From positions 582,501 to 646,500 of the forward strand of contig JAUTXW010004489.1 of the NCBI GenBank assembly GCA_030620095.1: a DNA stretch of 64,000 bases, written 5' to 3'. A program made the position numbers and the translations under genes. Position 1 is the stretch's first letter; each line of letters opens with the position of its first letter. This document shows positions 34,526 to 44,754 of this stretch, one piece after another. The notes beneath the pieces were generated by a model that saw only the letters and a list, made by a program, of their open reading frames with translations, had not been told where the DNA came from and made no database searches. Origin of the DNA: Kuschelorhynchus macadamiae (Eukaryota > Arthropoda > Insecta > Coleoptera > Curculionidae).

Positions 34526-35255
34526 TTATAAGTGTATAAAGGAGTCAAACTTATTTCGGTATCTACCAGAATTTAAAGCACAATCTTTATCGATTACAAC
34601 GAAACCGTATTCTTCTTTCCAACAGTTTTCACAGAGGGCTTTAAATTTCTCAAATGTCACGTCTATCATGCAATGGTCATTATATATGTGTTTTAACCTA
34701 GTAAGATCCTGTTTAAATAAAATTAAAAGGTTTGCATTTTCACGTATTAGCCTTTTGAGAATTGATGAAGAACCTTGAAAAATAAAAAAGCGATCCGTAT
34801 TTGTGTGTCTACCAAATGTAAAATAATCCCTTATAATAGTTTGATTCTGACACGGAATATCATCAAATATAATAACCGAATTTGGTTTGATATCGTGGGG
34901 TGATATAATGTTTTCGTCATTGTCATATTCAAAATAACCAATCTCCTTGATTGGTTTTAATAATTTTCATTTTCTTAAATACTCATACTTGATGTATGGT
35001 GGGGATGAAGTGATTTTGAGTATAAATAAATATTTTCGAATCTAATTACGTTTGGATGTTCAAGTTATGTCAGAATGGAGTTTGTTTTCCCTGAGCCCGA
35101 CATCCCTACACAAAGACATCTCTTCGAATTACCGCAAAAGAAATCACCATGTTTTTTAAATGATTTGTTAAAATCTTTGTCATCATGGTTTTTACTGGTA
35201 GGGAAAAAGCTTGTTTTTCAATCCACATCATCAACAGTCACTGACTTAAATAAAA
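34526..35255 (-). pseudogene. Packaging ATPase, copy 2, best-preserved Walker B
   Basis: Same gene as 27003-27667. Walker A 'GMSGSGKTNS' (35104-35075) and Walker B 'SVIIFDDIPCQNQT' (about 34880-34839) are both present, with 'IIRDYFTFGRHTNTD' and 'GSSSILKRLIRENANLLILF' after it. The same stops near 'SILT*' and in 'YLRK*K' remain, so it is a pseudogene too. Confidence 0.8.
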
Positions 35256-35315
35256 TTAAATAATAGGTATTTATAGCTAAGTCGATTTTTAATTTTTTTT
35301 ACTGTTGTACTGTAA

Positions 35316-35366
35316 TTTTTCTATGTGTTTTGTTGTATAGCAAATACAACAAAACACATAGAAAAA
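35316..35366. promoter_or_regulatory. Perfect hairpin between divergent Polinton genes, copy 2
   Basis: Exact copy of 27728-27778: 23-bp arms with loop 'agcaa'. The short F/C-rich ORFs that cross it (35325-35543 and 35330-35530) are artefacts of T-rich sequence. Confidence 0.75.
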
Positions 35367-35572
35367 AACTACAGTTTTCCTGTTTGTTTTGTGTTGGTGT
35401 TTTTTTATGTTTGTTTTTTTGCTGTTTTTCTGCTGTATTGTGTGTCTGTTTTGCTGTACTGTATATCTGTTTTTTTTTGCTGTATAGTGTGTCTGTTTTA
35501 CTGTATTTGCTGTTTTGTGAAGGTATCTAGAGAAGATGCATAGTATAATTTTCTTAGTTTAAAAACTATAAA

Positions 35573-36209
35573 ATGATCATACACAACATTCACGGGGTTA
35601 GAACCAATAAGAAAAGCAAGAAGGAAGGTTCGGGATTAGTAAATAAATGAATTTATAGTCTGCCTATTGAACTCCACATTCCTGGTTACAATTATTGCGG
35701 TCCGGGAACACAATTAGAAAAAAGTATAAACCCTTTAGATGCTGCATGTAAATATCACAATATAACATACTCGCAATCAAACGATTTGTCGGATAGGCAT
35801 TAGGCAGATAAAATTTTTGGCGGAGAAAGCTTGGCAAAGAGTAAAGGCAAAAGATTCTTCATTTGGTGAGAAAACTGCGACTTTGATGGTTACAGGTATT
35901 ATGAAATGGAAAAGAAAGTTTGGTATGGGTGTAAAAATGTTTAAGGGTGGTAACCTTAGAACTAAGAAAAAGCGCATTAAAAAATCTTTGAAGAAAATCG
36001 GGCGATTTGTACCACTATTGCTTCCAATTTTAGGAGCCCTTGGTGCTTTGGGGGGTGGTGCAGCAGGAATAGCCAAAGCTGTTAATGATGTGAAAGCATC
36101 AGGACAACTGCTTGAAAAAACTCAGCGTCATAACAAAGCTATGGAGAATGTGGCAGCCGAAAAAGGTTTATTTATAAACCATTTAAAAAGGGAAAGGGAT
36201 TATTTATAA
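35573..36209 (+). pseudogene. Phospholipase A2-like protein, copy 2
   Basis: As at 27985 but with an extra early stop ('aaatga' at 35646-35651). It keeps the same His-Asn at the catalytic pair and the same later frameshift. The open part 35817-36209 encodes the basic and Gly-Ala blocks. Confidence 0.72.
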
Positions 36210-36626
36210 AACTTAAATATAAAGGCGGTTCAGTAAGTAAAACGATAAAAAAAAGCTTAAATAAAATTTCCGCAAAGAGCTTTAACTAATATTGATTTAA
36301 TGAAGTATGCTAAACTTCTCTAAATTAAGAATTTTAGAGGTGTTTTTATGCGTGACAATCTTCCAAGAAAAATTAAAGATAAAGAAAGCGGTATTGTCAA
36401 TTTAGAAAAAAATGATGGTTCTCATTGGGTAGCTTACATAAAAAATTTTAAAAAATGTTGTATATTTTGACAGTTATGGAAACCTAAAACCCCCTCTAGG
36501 GCTTGTTAAATATTTTTATTCAAAGGAGAAACCAAATGTTTATTACACTTACGATGTCAAGCAAAAATTTAATGGTTATAATTGTGGACAGCTAGCTCTT
36601 AGTTTTCTATACAAGTATGTGAAATA
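36210..36626 (+). pseudogene. Adenain-like protease, copy 2
   Basis: Copy of 28622-29038 with only a few substitutions (for example 'KDKESG' for 'KDKECG', 'YIKNF' for 'YIKIF'). Same frame breaks, so the decay mostly predates the duplication. Confidence 0.75.
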
Positions 36627-36660
36627 AATTATTTACAGCATTTTTTAAATTATTAGCAAA

Positions 36661-37328
36661 ATGTCTACAATGTTTACACTGTCAGGTAATTCTTCTACTT
36701 TATCCTTTGATTTTAATCCTCGTATCTATTTGGATGATGGCAAGGAATATTATTTGGGGTTGGCCGATTTTGAGACTTTTATGAGTATTCCTAATATAGA
36801 AATGGGAAATAATAAAATTTATATAGGTGATAAAGAAATTATTATTCCTGATGGAACTTATGATATTTCTGACTGAAAATATTATAAAAAAAGAAATGCT
36901 TCTTGTTTTTAAACTAACTCCACCATATTTTAATCTATGACCGAATCTTAATACATTAGAATGTAATATTGAATGTGGTCATGAAATCGATTTCACCAAA
37001 GATGATTCAATAGGATTAAGCAAATGTATGGGATGAATCCGATGAAGTTGTTTATAAGGTTAACTCCATTTGTGTAGATTGTAACATTTGTGTTGGATCT
37101 CTTAACAATAGCAAACCAGTTCACATAATTCATCAATTTTTTTCTACCGTATCACCTGGGTATAAAATAGTAGAATCTCCATTGCCTATATTATACTTTC
37201 CAGTCAGCGTTCAAACAATCAACAACATTACAGTAAGAATTGTAAATCAGAACGGAAACATTATAAATTTCAAAAACGAAACTATACCTGTCAGATTGCA
37301 TTTGAAAACTAACAGTAATGGTTACTAG
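36661..37328 (+). pseudogene. Minor capsid (penton-type) protein, copy 2
   Basis: Copy of 29073-29740: starts 'MSTMFTLSGNSSTLSFDFNP', differs by a handful of residues, and has the same stop after 71 residues. Confidence 0.66.
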
Positions 37329-37484
37329 ATATAACAGACCATTCAAAACTCAACTATTGCAGTTAGACAAACTTATAAAAAAGGGCAGCGTAACCACAAA
37401 GTTAGTAGTTTCAAGAATATCAAACAAATAACAACAGAAAACCGTCAATTTCTTCAGTCGTTAGGTTTTAAGGTTTTTAATTAA
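37318..37484 (+). pseudogene. Small conserved basic protein, copy 2
   Basis: Same as 29730-29896, again overlapping the capsid ATG by one base. Confidence 0.5.
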
Positions 37485-37658
37485 TGGATATCTTAAACAC
37501 GAATGAAAAACTTTACGTTGACATTTCCATCATATCTTCCGATTTGCATTCCTATCAGCCATTCATATCTTCAAAATTTGAGTATAATAATGAAATACGT
37601 ATTCCAATCCAAGAACTAGACACATACACATTACCGTTACAAAGTCTTCTATACATAG
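37484..37658 (+). pseudogene. Major capsid protein, N-terminal part, copy 2
   Basis: Copy of 29896-30070 with two or three substitutions, cut at the same place by the same insertion. It has no matching C-terminal partner of its own except by way of 43091. Confidence 0.73.
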
Positions 37659-39022
37659 TGCAAGAAAGCGTCCATATTCCCTAAGAGACCTGGTTTCAAA
37701 TGACTAAATTATAAAGAAGACACCAAGTCTCGGTCTCAGTCAAGAAAATATAATGCGGTTACACGTGTTTCGCCTTTTCAGACATCATCAGACGTACAAT
37801 TAATATAACAATCAAGAACTATCACTATAAATATACAAAATTCAAACAAAACTTCGACATTAAGTAAAATCGCAAGAACAAAACAAACAACTATAACGTC
37901 ACATGTTAAAATACACACTGAGATGAGATTAAGAAACTAAGGTGCTGACACGCGCAGATAAAAGTTGAATCAAATAAAAGACAAAAAATATAAATAAAAA
38001 ATATAAAAAAAGGTTATTGATATACCCAGGAATCGAACCCGAGCCTCCGGCATAAAAAGCCGAGATACTGACCACCACTCTACCACCCGGTTTAATAAAA
38101 GGTCTATACATTATCTTCCTGCCGATTATTGTTATTATCAAGATTGTTAAAAATTAGTTGAAGTTCGAAGTTGAAGACATCGTTAACACAACGTAAAACT
38201 GGGCTTCTCTTAGCCCTTGTAATTTCCATCTTCTCTAACAAATCCAGTTTTTTACTCTTTGGGCACTCGTGTAGTATCTTAACATGGTTTGGTATAAAAA
38301 AATGGTGTCCAGTTGTTAGCAAGTAGTTAACAAAAGTCGACTTTGTCTCGGTGATATCAGTGTTTTTATATTTATCGAAAAAGGCTAAGATTTTCCCGGA
38401 CCCTAGTGAAAATCCTTCTCCCTAATTGTCCGACATACACAGCAGAACAATCTCCACAGCCCAACGAGTAAACCCCTGATTTTGAGAGATGTTCGGTCTT
38501 ATCTTTGGTCATTACTAAATGTCTTTTAAGTAAGTTCACTGTCTTAAAAGCAATTGAGACATCTAAGTGTTTGAATAACTTAGTCACCTGCATTGAAATA
38601 TTACCAAAAAATGTTAAACCTTTGAAGCATTTTTTAAGTGTTGGTTTAGAGTGAAAAATATTAATGGAAAGTTTGTATTTATTGAAAAACTTAAAGTAAA
38701 GTCTATTGATAGAGTGAATAGGAAAACCGTTGTTAAAAGCAATTTGTTTTATAATCTCCAATTCCTTATTGAAAGCTTCCCTGGACAGAGGTATTTTGAA
38801 CACCCGGTAGAAAAATGAATTGAAGGCTGCAAACCTGTGTGAGGGAGGAGAAATGGATCTAAATTGAATAACGTTATCTGTAGACGATGGTTTTCTGTAT
38901 ATTTCAAATTCTATTTTGGTATTGTTCCTGATTAACATTAAATCTAAGAAAGGTAATCTACCCTCATTCTCCATCTCTAGAGTAAAATCTATTTTGTTAT
39001 GAAGGGAGTTAACAAAATTTAA
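37659..39022 (-). mobile_element. Penelope-like element, minus-strand copy 2
   Basis: Copy of 30071-31434. The protein is split by one extra base near 38383: 38974-38372 carries the RT end and GIY-YIG ('SGVYSLGCGDCSAVYVGQLG'), and 38322-38104 the C-terminus. The tRNA-like module lies at 38019-38091. Confidence 0.85.
37756..37798 (-). ncRNA. Hammerhead ribozyme core, Penelope-like copy 2
   Basis: Identical to the core at 30168-30210: CTGATGA on the minus strand at 37791-37785, then GAAAC and the GTA cleavage triplet. Confidence 0.72.
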
Positions 39023-41548
39023 AAACTTACCTATTTGTAATGCAATTCGATTCTTCGATCAATTTTTACAAATTCGTCAATGACGTTATCATAAAAACGT
39101 CGATTCTCCGACATATTTTGGAGAAGTTTATTTTCAATGGACAACAGCGATGTATGCGAAAGTCTCTCCTGCCCCGTTGAATTTCTCACAAAATTTTTTA
39201 TACGTTTAAGTGTTGAAAAATAGCGTTCTACTGATGAACTTGTGGCAGGTATTGTCAATACTAATTCACACAATTTCGACACTTCGGTGTAGGCATCTTC
39301 CAGCTCCTTATCTTTTAAAAATTGCATTAGTTCCTTAGCGTTATTTTTTGCGCTAATGCGAAGAACTGGCCATAATGAAGAAGAAGAGATTTAAACGCAT
39401 CTTCTGGAAAAGTTTTTCCTTTAAATGCATCAAAATTGCAGAGCTCGAGGAATTTAAAATCATTTAAACCGTTAAATCTAGAGTTTATTTGTTGCTGAAT
39501 TTGATCGATTATTTCATAAAAGAGGCGTCTGTATGATGTTAGAACATCTCCCACCTTGTCTGTTCGAAGACGCTTGGCTTGTGGCTCTACAATTAACGTC
39601 ATCGTTTTCTCCCAAAATAGCTCAAAGTCATCTCTTTTTTAGCTTAACATGGACATAAAATCATCCACTTTTTTTAGGCAAAAAGCAATATCATTTGTTT
39701 TAGTTTGTAATATATTAAAAACATTGTCCGAGAATAGAAATATTTCTGAAAATATGTTCAACAAATATTTAAAATTAAAATCTCGTTTCAAACAGTCCAA
39801 AAACCCCCTCGAACTATTTATTGCTTCTGAGTCCCACGTTTCATTATTTTCTATTATATTCGCAAATAGTTCAATCAGTGATTCACGATTTTCAGATACT
39901 GTTAACACAAGTCTTCCATTATAGTTCCACCTAGTAGGAGCTTCTTTGGGCAATCGTTTGTGGACAGTGGAGTCCAAAGCTTGTGTACGTTTTGTTGACT
40001 TGGAAAAAAAGCAGCCATGCCACTTAAAGTAACGAAAAATACTTTACACTCCTTAATGTGATTGATGGACTGCGAAAAACTAAATTTAATTTATGAGCAA
40101 AACAATGGACAAACACAGCACTTGGGAAAGTTTCTCAAACTTTAGCTTGCAGACCCCCTAATTATCCTGCCATCACTGCAGCTCCATCATAGTTTTAAGC
40201 AACTAATTTTTTCTCTCTATTAATTTCTTTAGTAACGTTATAAACTACGGTATACAATGCATCTGCTGGACGATTTTCGGACACATTCTTAAAACCTAAA
40301 AATCGCTCTTGAATACCTCCGTCTGTTTTAACGTAGCGTATTACTATAGATAATTGGCTAAAATTAGTGATATCAGTTGTTTCGTCCAGAACAATAGCAA
40401 TGAACCGCGCCTCGCCAAACTCCCGCTTAATTCTTTTTAGAATAATGGTTGCAACAGCAGAAATTAAATCATTCGATTCGACGTTCCGCAAAAAACGCTA
40501 GACTGCTCTAAATATTTTTTTAAGCAATCATCATATTTAGCCATTAAACTAAGTAAATCTTGAAATTTTTTCAATTCGTGCTGTGAAGAAAACAAACAAC
40601 ATCGATAGGTCTTCTTAATATTTGCCTATTTTTATCGACTAGTTCATTGTGTTGGCGGTGACTAATTTCCAACTGTTCATTAAGGGCGTGTTCAATTCTG
40701 GTTTTGCCGAAGACTTTGTCTTTTATGACGGCCAGTAAATGCGCTTTAGACATAATGTGCCTTTTTAAAGCTTTATGGAAATTGTTTAAATCGGAAAAAC
40801 CAGTTTTATTCCAGAGACTTTTTTCATTTTCAAAAAGTAAACATGGCCAACAAAATAATTTACTTATATTTTCACACCCTGTTAGCCATTTAAATTGTTC
40901 GTATTGTTTTTCCCGATAAAAATGTCTAATACATTTTTGTGGTTAAATTTTTCGTAGGCGGTTTTGCCCTTCCTTTGGAAATTATTTGAAGCTTATCATC
41001 GAAGTTTAATGTTGAAAATCCCTTTATAATTAAGACACACACTACACATTCACACACACTCTTCTTACCAAATTCCCCAACATTTTCAACGTTATTACCG
41101 ACAGCTGGATTTGTTAGAGAAAAGTTGACGGTATTTGCATATCCACGTCCGTATTATTGTCTTCCATTAAGACGCGTGTACTCCAACGATAGCTCTCCGC
41201 CACCACTTAAAGCACTGACTGAAATGCAAAAATTGCAAGCAGCCGGTGGAAAGTTCAATAACCTCTGGCTCGATTCACAGGAAATCAAGCATACAGGACT
41301 TGGCTGCAGAGAATAGCGGCCCGCATAGGTTCTATTCGATATTCTATTGTGGCTGGGTCAAGTCAAGGCCGCATTTTTTTTTTATTATGGGCTTGATAAT
41401 TAAGATAATATTTTAGCATTTTTAATATAAACTAAATTAATGGTTTCTCTATTTCAAAAATTACATTTTAGAAGATGTTTTGTAATTTTTATTGGAAGCA
41501 AAAAAAACTGCTTCCCTTGCTTCCATGGACTGCATAACCATTTGTCAT
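39023..41548 (-). mobile_element. hAT transposon, copy 2
   Basis: Duplicate of 31435-33974. It lacks about 50 bp near 39356 relative to copy 1, which truncates one open segment (39602-39327). The outer terminus is altered (around 41533-41543), so the CAGGGG end is no longer clear. Catalytic blocks seen in copy 1 are also here ('IVLDETTDITNFSQLS', 'ATSSSVERYFSTLKRIK'). Confidence 0.82.
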
Positions 41549-42739
41549 CAGTACCTTTTCTTGTAAGTAACTTATAAATGGTTAGCAAAGCGGCTTTTCA
41601 TGATCTTTGTCTCCAACTCACTCATAAAAATCTCACTAAGAAAATGATGGTTAAAAGGCAGGAACCCATCGCTAGACCCGTTAACTGTGTCAAAGGCAAC
41701 AAAAGACACCACGGGTCTGACTGTCAACGGGTCTAGCGATGGGTTCCTTTTCTTAGTGAAATTTTTATGAGTGAGTTGGAGACAAAGATCATGAAAAGCC
41801 GTTTTGCTAACCATCTATTAGCTTACAAGAAGTACGTAGATGATATATGTATCGTGTGGAAAGGAAACAATCAGGACTTGACGGATTTTTTAAATTTTGT
41901 TAACTCCCTTCATAACAAAATAGATTTTACTCTAGAGATGAAGAATGAAGGTAGATTACCTTTCTTAGATTTAATGTTAATCAGGAACAATACCAAAATA
42001 GAATTTAAAATATACAGAAGACCATCGTCTACAGATAACGTTATTCAATTTAGTTCCATTTCTTCTCACTCACACAAGTTTGCAGCTTTCAATTCATTTT
42101 TCTACCGGTTGTTCAAAATACCTCTTTCCAGGGAAGCTTTCAATCAGGAATTGGAGATTATAAAACAAATTGCTTTCAACAACGGTTTTCCTGTCCACTC
42201 CATCAATAAACGAATTAATAATATTTTTAAAATATCTTTAAGTTTTTCAATAAATACACACTTTCCTTTAATATTTTTCACTCTAAACCAACACTTAAAA
42301 AATGCTTCAAAGGTTTAACATTTTTTGGTAATATTTCAATGCAGGTGGCTAAGTTTTTCAAACACTTAGATATCTCAGTTCCTTTTAAGACAGTGAACTC
42401 ACTTAAGAGACATTAGAAATGACCAAAGATAAGACCGAACATCTCTCAAAATCAGGGGTTTACTCGTTGGCTTGTGGAGATTGTTCTGCTGTATATGTCG
42501 GACAATCAGGGAGGTAACAACTGGACACCATTTTTCTATACCAAACAATGTTAAGATACTACACGAGTGTCCAAAGAATAGAAAACTGGATTTGTTAGAG
42601 AAGATGGAAATTACAAGTGCTAAGAGAACCCTAGTTTTACATTGTGTTAACGGTGTCTTCAACTTCGAAGCTCAACTAATTTTTAACAATCTTGTTATTA
42701 ACAATAATCGCCAGGAAGATAATATATAGACCTTTCATT

Positions 42740-42806
42740 GAACCTGGTGGTCAGTATCTCGGCTTCTTACGCCGGAGGCTCGGGTTCGATTCCTGGGTAT
42801 ATCAAT
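42740..42806 (+). other. tRNA-like module, plus-strand Penelope-like copy
   Basis: A-box-like 'tggtggtcagtatc' and B-box 'ggttcgattcc'; the anticodon-like loop 'ttcttac' again points to Lys (CUU). Same place relative to the ORF end as in the minus-strand copies. Confidence 0.6.
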
Positions 42807-43000
42807 AACCTTTTTTTATATTTTTTGATTCAACTTTTATCTGCGCGTCTCAATACCTTAGTTTCTTAACCTCATCTCAGTGTGTATTTTAACATGTGAC
42901 GTTATAGTTGTTTGATTTGTTCTTGTGATTTTACGTAATGTCGAAGGTTTGTTTGAATTTTGTATATTTATAGTGATAGTTCTTGATTGTTATATTAATT

Positions 43001-43045
43001 GTAGGTCTGATAATGCCTGAAAAGGCGAAACACGTGCAACCGCAT
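43001..43045 (+). ncRNA. Decayed hammerhead ribozyme core, plus-strand copy
   Basis: Reads CTGATAA (43007-43013), helix II GCCT/AGGC with GAAA loop, GAAAC (43027-43031). The catalytic G of CTGATGA is A, and the U of the cleavage triplet is C, so this copy should not cut. Helix I is better paired here (ggt with acc) than in the minus-strand copies. Confidence 0.65.
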
Positions 43046-43090
43046 TATATTTTTTTGACTGAGACCGTGTCTTCTTTATAATGTATTCTA

Positions 43091-43396
43091 TTCTATACAT
43101 AGAAGGAACTCTAGCTAACTCTGAAGGAAAATATACACAAAGATTAAGATTTGTCACCAATGGTATTGCGTTTTTGTTTTGAGAGATTACGTTATGAATT
43201 AAATGGAGTAACTATAGACTCTGTAAGAAATGTTGGTTTAACATCAACATTAAAAGGATATTTGTCTTTTAATAACAATGAAAGCGGAAAGCTTCAAAAT
43301 GCTGGGTGGTTTCCAAACAAATGCGAAAAAGATAGAGTTTTGATAGATGATAAAGGTAGATTTAATGTATCCATACCCCTAAAGATGCTCCTATGA
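43091..43396 (+). pseudogene. Major capsid protein, middle part after the insertion
   Basis: Resumes in register after the 12-bp repeat with 'YIEGTLANSEGKYTQRLRFV'; after a small frame change near 43165 it reads 'ERLRYELNGVTIDSVRNVGL', 'STLKGYLSF' and 'LQNAGWFPNKCEKDRVL'. These are strongly typical of the Polinton double jelly-roll capsid protein. Beyond 43400 only scraps remain, so most of the C-terminal jelly roll is deleted. Confidence 0.75.
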
Positions 43397-43677
43397 TTCT
43401 TCGAGGATTATAAAAAAACTACAACCTGAAAAATTTAAGTTAACCTCGCCTATTTCACACATTGATTGCTCTCATCAAAAGGAGTCGCTTCAAAGGGGTT
43501 CTGTAGTTATAAGGGTTGTATTCTAAACAAATGAGAATATTTAAAAAAATCAGTTTATTGTCTTATTTTACACGATAAAATATTTAGCTATAATTTTCTA
43601 ACTAAAATAGTTAAACAACTTAAAAAAGCATGCGTCAGTTTTAATATTTATAACATAACACAGGCAACTTTTCCTTC
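43397..43677. other. No clear gene
   Basis: Short spacer after the truncated capsid gene. One fragment ('LQPEKFKLTSPISHIDCSHQ') may derive from the capsid C-terminus. No other signal. Confidence 0.3.
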
Positions 43678-44168
43678 AATATGGATTATATGCATGAGTT
43701 TCATTTTCCGAAACAAATTACAAGAGCTGAAGAAACAAATTAAAGAATATCAATTAAGAGTGGATATGACAAAAAAATTTCAATATTTAAAGATATGAGA
43801 CTCATTATAGATATTCAAGCATTTAAAGTGGAGAATAATAAATTACAATTTATACAGCTATCTGGCTAATGAACAATCATCACTGCATCTGCACTGGAAT
43901 GAAGGATTTACTCCTTATTATAGATGTCGAGATATTATCTGAAACTTATCTTTAAAAGTCAACTTTGTCTACGTCAAGGGTGAAGAATAGGATGAGTTTG
44001 TCCGAAAATATTCTCTAAAGCCAGTTATTGAATTTGATGAACAACCAGCTCTACAGAAATTGAAACCATGCTGCTTTTATCATAAGAAAACTCTATGTGT
44101 TTGTACATTAGCAAATGTTTTTCATCCGTATAACAATTTTTTTTATGAAATAAAACGACAAGTTTAAA
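43678..44168 (+). pseudogene. Polinton-associated exonuclease-like protein, broken
   Basis: Across frames: 'MRLIIDIQAFKVENNKLQF' (43797-43853), a 'NHHCI'-like piece, 'GFTPYYRCRDII' (43907-43942), 'EFVRKYSLKPVIEFDEQPAL' (43993-44052), 'KPCCFYHKKTLCVCTLANVF' (44063-44122). Same architecture as 15760-16239 (D-I-Q start, C-x-H...C tail) but different sequence. The early D-x-x and spacing suggest a DEDD-type exonuclease; this is inference. At least four frame changes and one stop. Confidence 0.58.
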
Positions 44169-44221
44169 ATAAATTGGTTTTATTTGTTAAATATTTCCTT
44201 ATACACAATACATAATTTACT

Positions 44222-44440
44222 CTAATTTTTAAACTCTTCTATAAATTTTCTTTCATTTTTACTTTTAAGAAAATTTATACATGCCCTAGCTGCGAGTCTA
44301 CATAATTCTGCATGTTCTGTATAATGTAAATACACAATAATGTTTTGAGCTGCACTGTCTTGTCCTTCATACGCATAATATTCAGAGCAGGCTGCAGACA
44401 TTATGAACTCTTTGTACATTTCTGTAACAATTGCCTCCAT
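44222..44440 (-). CDS. Small helical protein, unrecognised
   Basis: ATG 44440 gives 72 residues: 'MEAIVTEMYKEFIMSAACSE', 'YLHYTEHAELCRLAARACIN'. Predicted all-helical. It starts two bases after the stop of the upstream ORF, and an AATAAA-like signal lies downstream (44168-44176 on the other strand for the facing gene). Probably a Polinton accessory gene and possibly intact. Function unknown. Confidence 0.45.
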   Translation of the reverse strand: MEAIVTEMYKEFIMSAACSEYYAYEGQDSAAQNIIVYLHYTEHAELCRLAARACINFLKSKNERKFIEEFKN

Positions 44441-44442
44441 GG

Positions 44443-44643
44443 TTACACTAAAAATTCTTCTTCTTTCAAAATGTCTTTCAATAGAATTGGATCTTCAACA
44501 TATTCTTTCAATTTAAGAAGGTAATAACCAAATCCCAATTCCCTTATGCCATGAATAAGTTGTATTAAATCTAATGTTTCAAAATATTTGTCTCAGGCAG
44601 ATGCAGGGCTATTCATTAGAGTTTGTCGTAATAATGACACCAT
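44443..44643 (-). pseudogene. Small unrecognised protein with one stop
   Basis: From ATG 44643: 'MVSLLRQTLMNSPASA', a TGA at about 44595, then 'DKYFETLDLIQLIHGIRELG' and 'EDPILLKDILKEEEFLV'. One frame throughout, one stop. Tight spacing to the next gene suggests a co-transcribed pair at the end of the Polinton. Confidence 0.45.
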
Positions 44644-44754
44644 TGTGGTCTGCTTTCCAGAGAATCCTGAGAATAAGAAAATGAAAATAAATTAAATTCT
44701 TTACTTAGTTTTCTGACGGCTTCGAGTAATTTGTTGCACATGACCACAACACCT

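Larger units (their letters stand above)
34228..41806. repeat. Tandem duplication, unit 2
   Basis: Second unit, about 50 bp longer than unit 1. Sequences absent in unit 1 include bases around 34520-34565, 34740-34775 and 34870-34885, where unit 2 keeps better reading frames for the ATPase and the DUF8207-like start. Confidence 0.9.
41549..43090 (+). mobile_element. Penelope-like element, plus-strand copy
   Basis: After the palindromic joint (arms about 41580-41690 and 41713-41806) the plus strand reads 'FMSELETKIMKSRFANHLLA' and 'YKKYVDDICIVW' with the RT catalytic YVDD (41833-41844), then 'LPFLDLMLIRNN'. The ORF 41767-42318 loses frame near 42300. 'SGVYSLACGDCSAVYVGQSG' (42452-42511) keeps the GIY-YIG start, but about 110 bp of the nuclease are deleted. 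It ends with the tRNA-like module and a ribozyme-like core, next to the capsid sequence. Confidence 0.87.
19440..44643. mobile_element. Polinton/Maverick-type element, decayed and interrupted
   Basis: Gene content is that of a Polinton (also close to adintovirus-like elements): protein-primed PolB, rve integrase, packaging ATPase, PLA2-like protein, adenain-like protease, minor and major capsid proteins, plus conserved small genes. Two blocks of genes face away from each other at about 27.7 kb. I could not find the terminal inverted repeats, so the outer borders are uncertain; relics between 15.7 and 18.9 kb may belong to it or to a second element. The capsid part is interrupted by a composite insertion (30071-43090), and 26700-34227 was duplicated in tandem. 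Confidence 0.88.
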
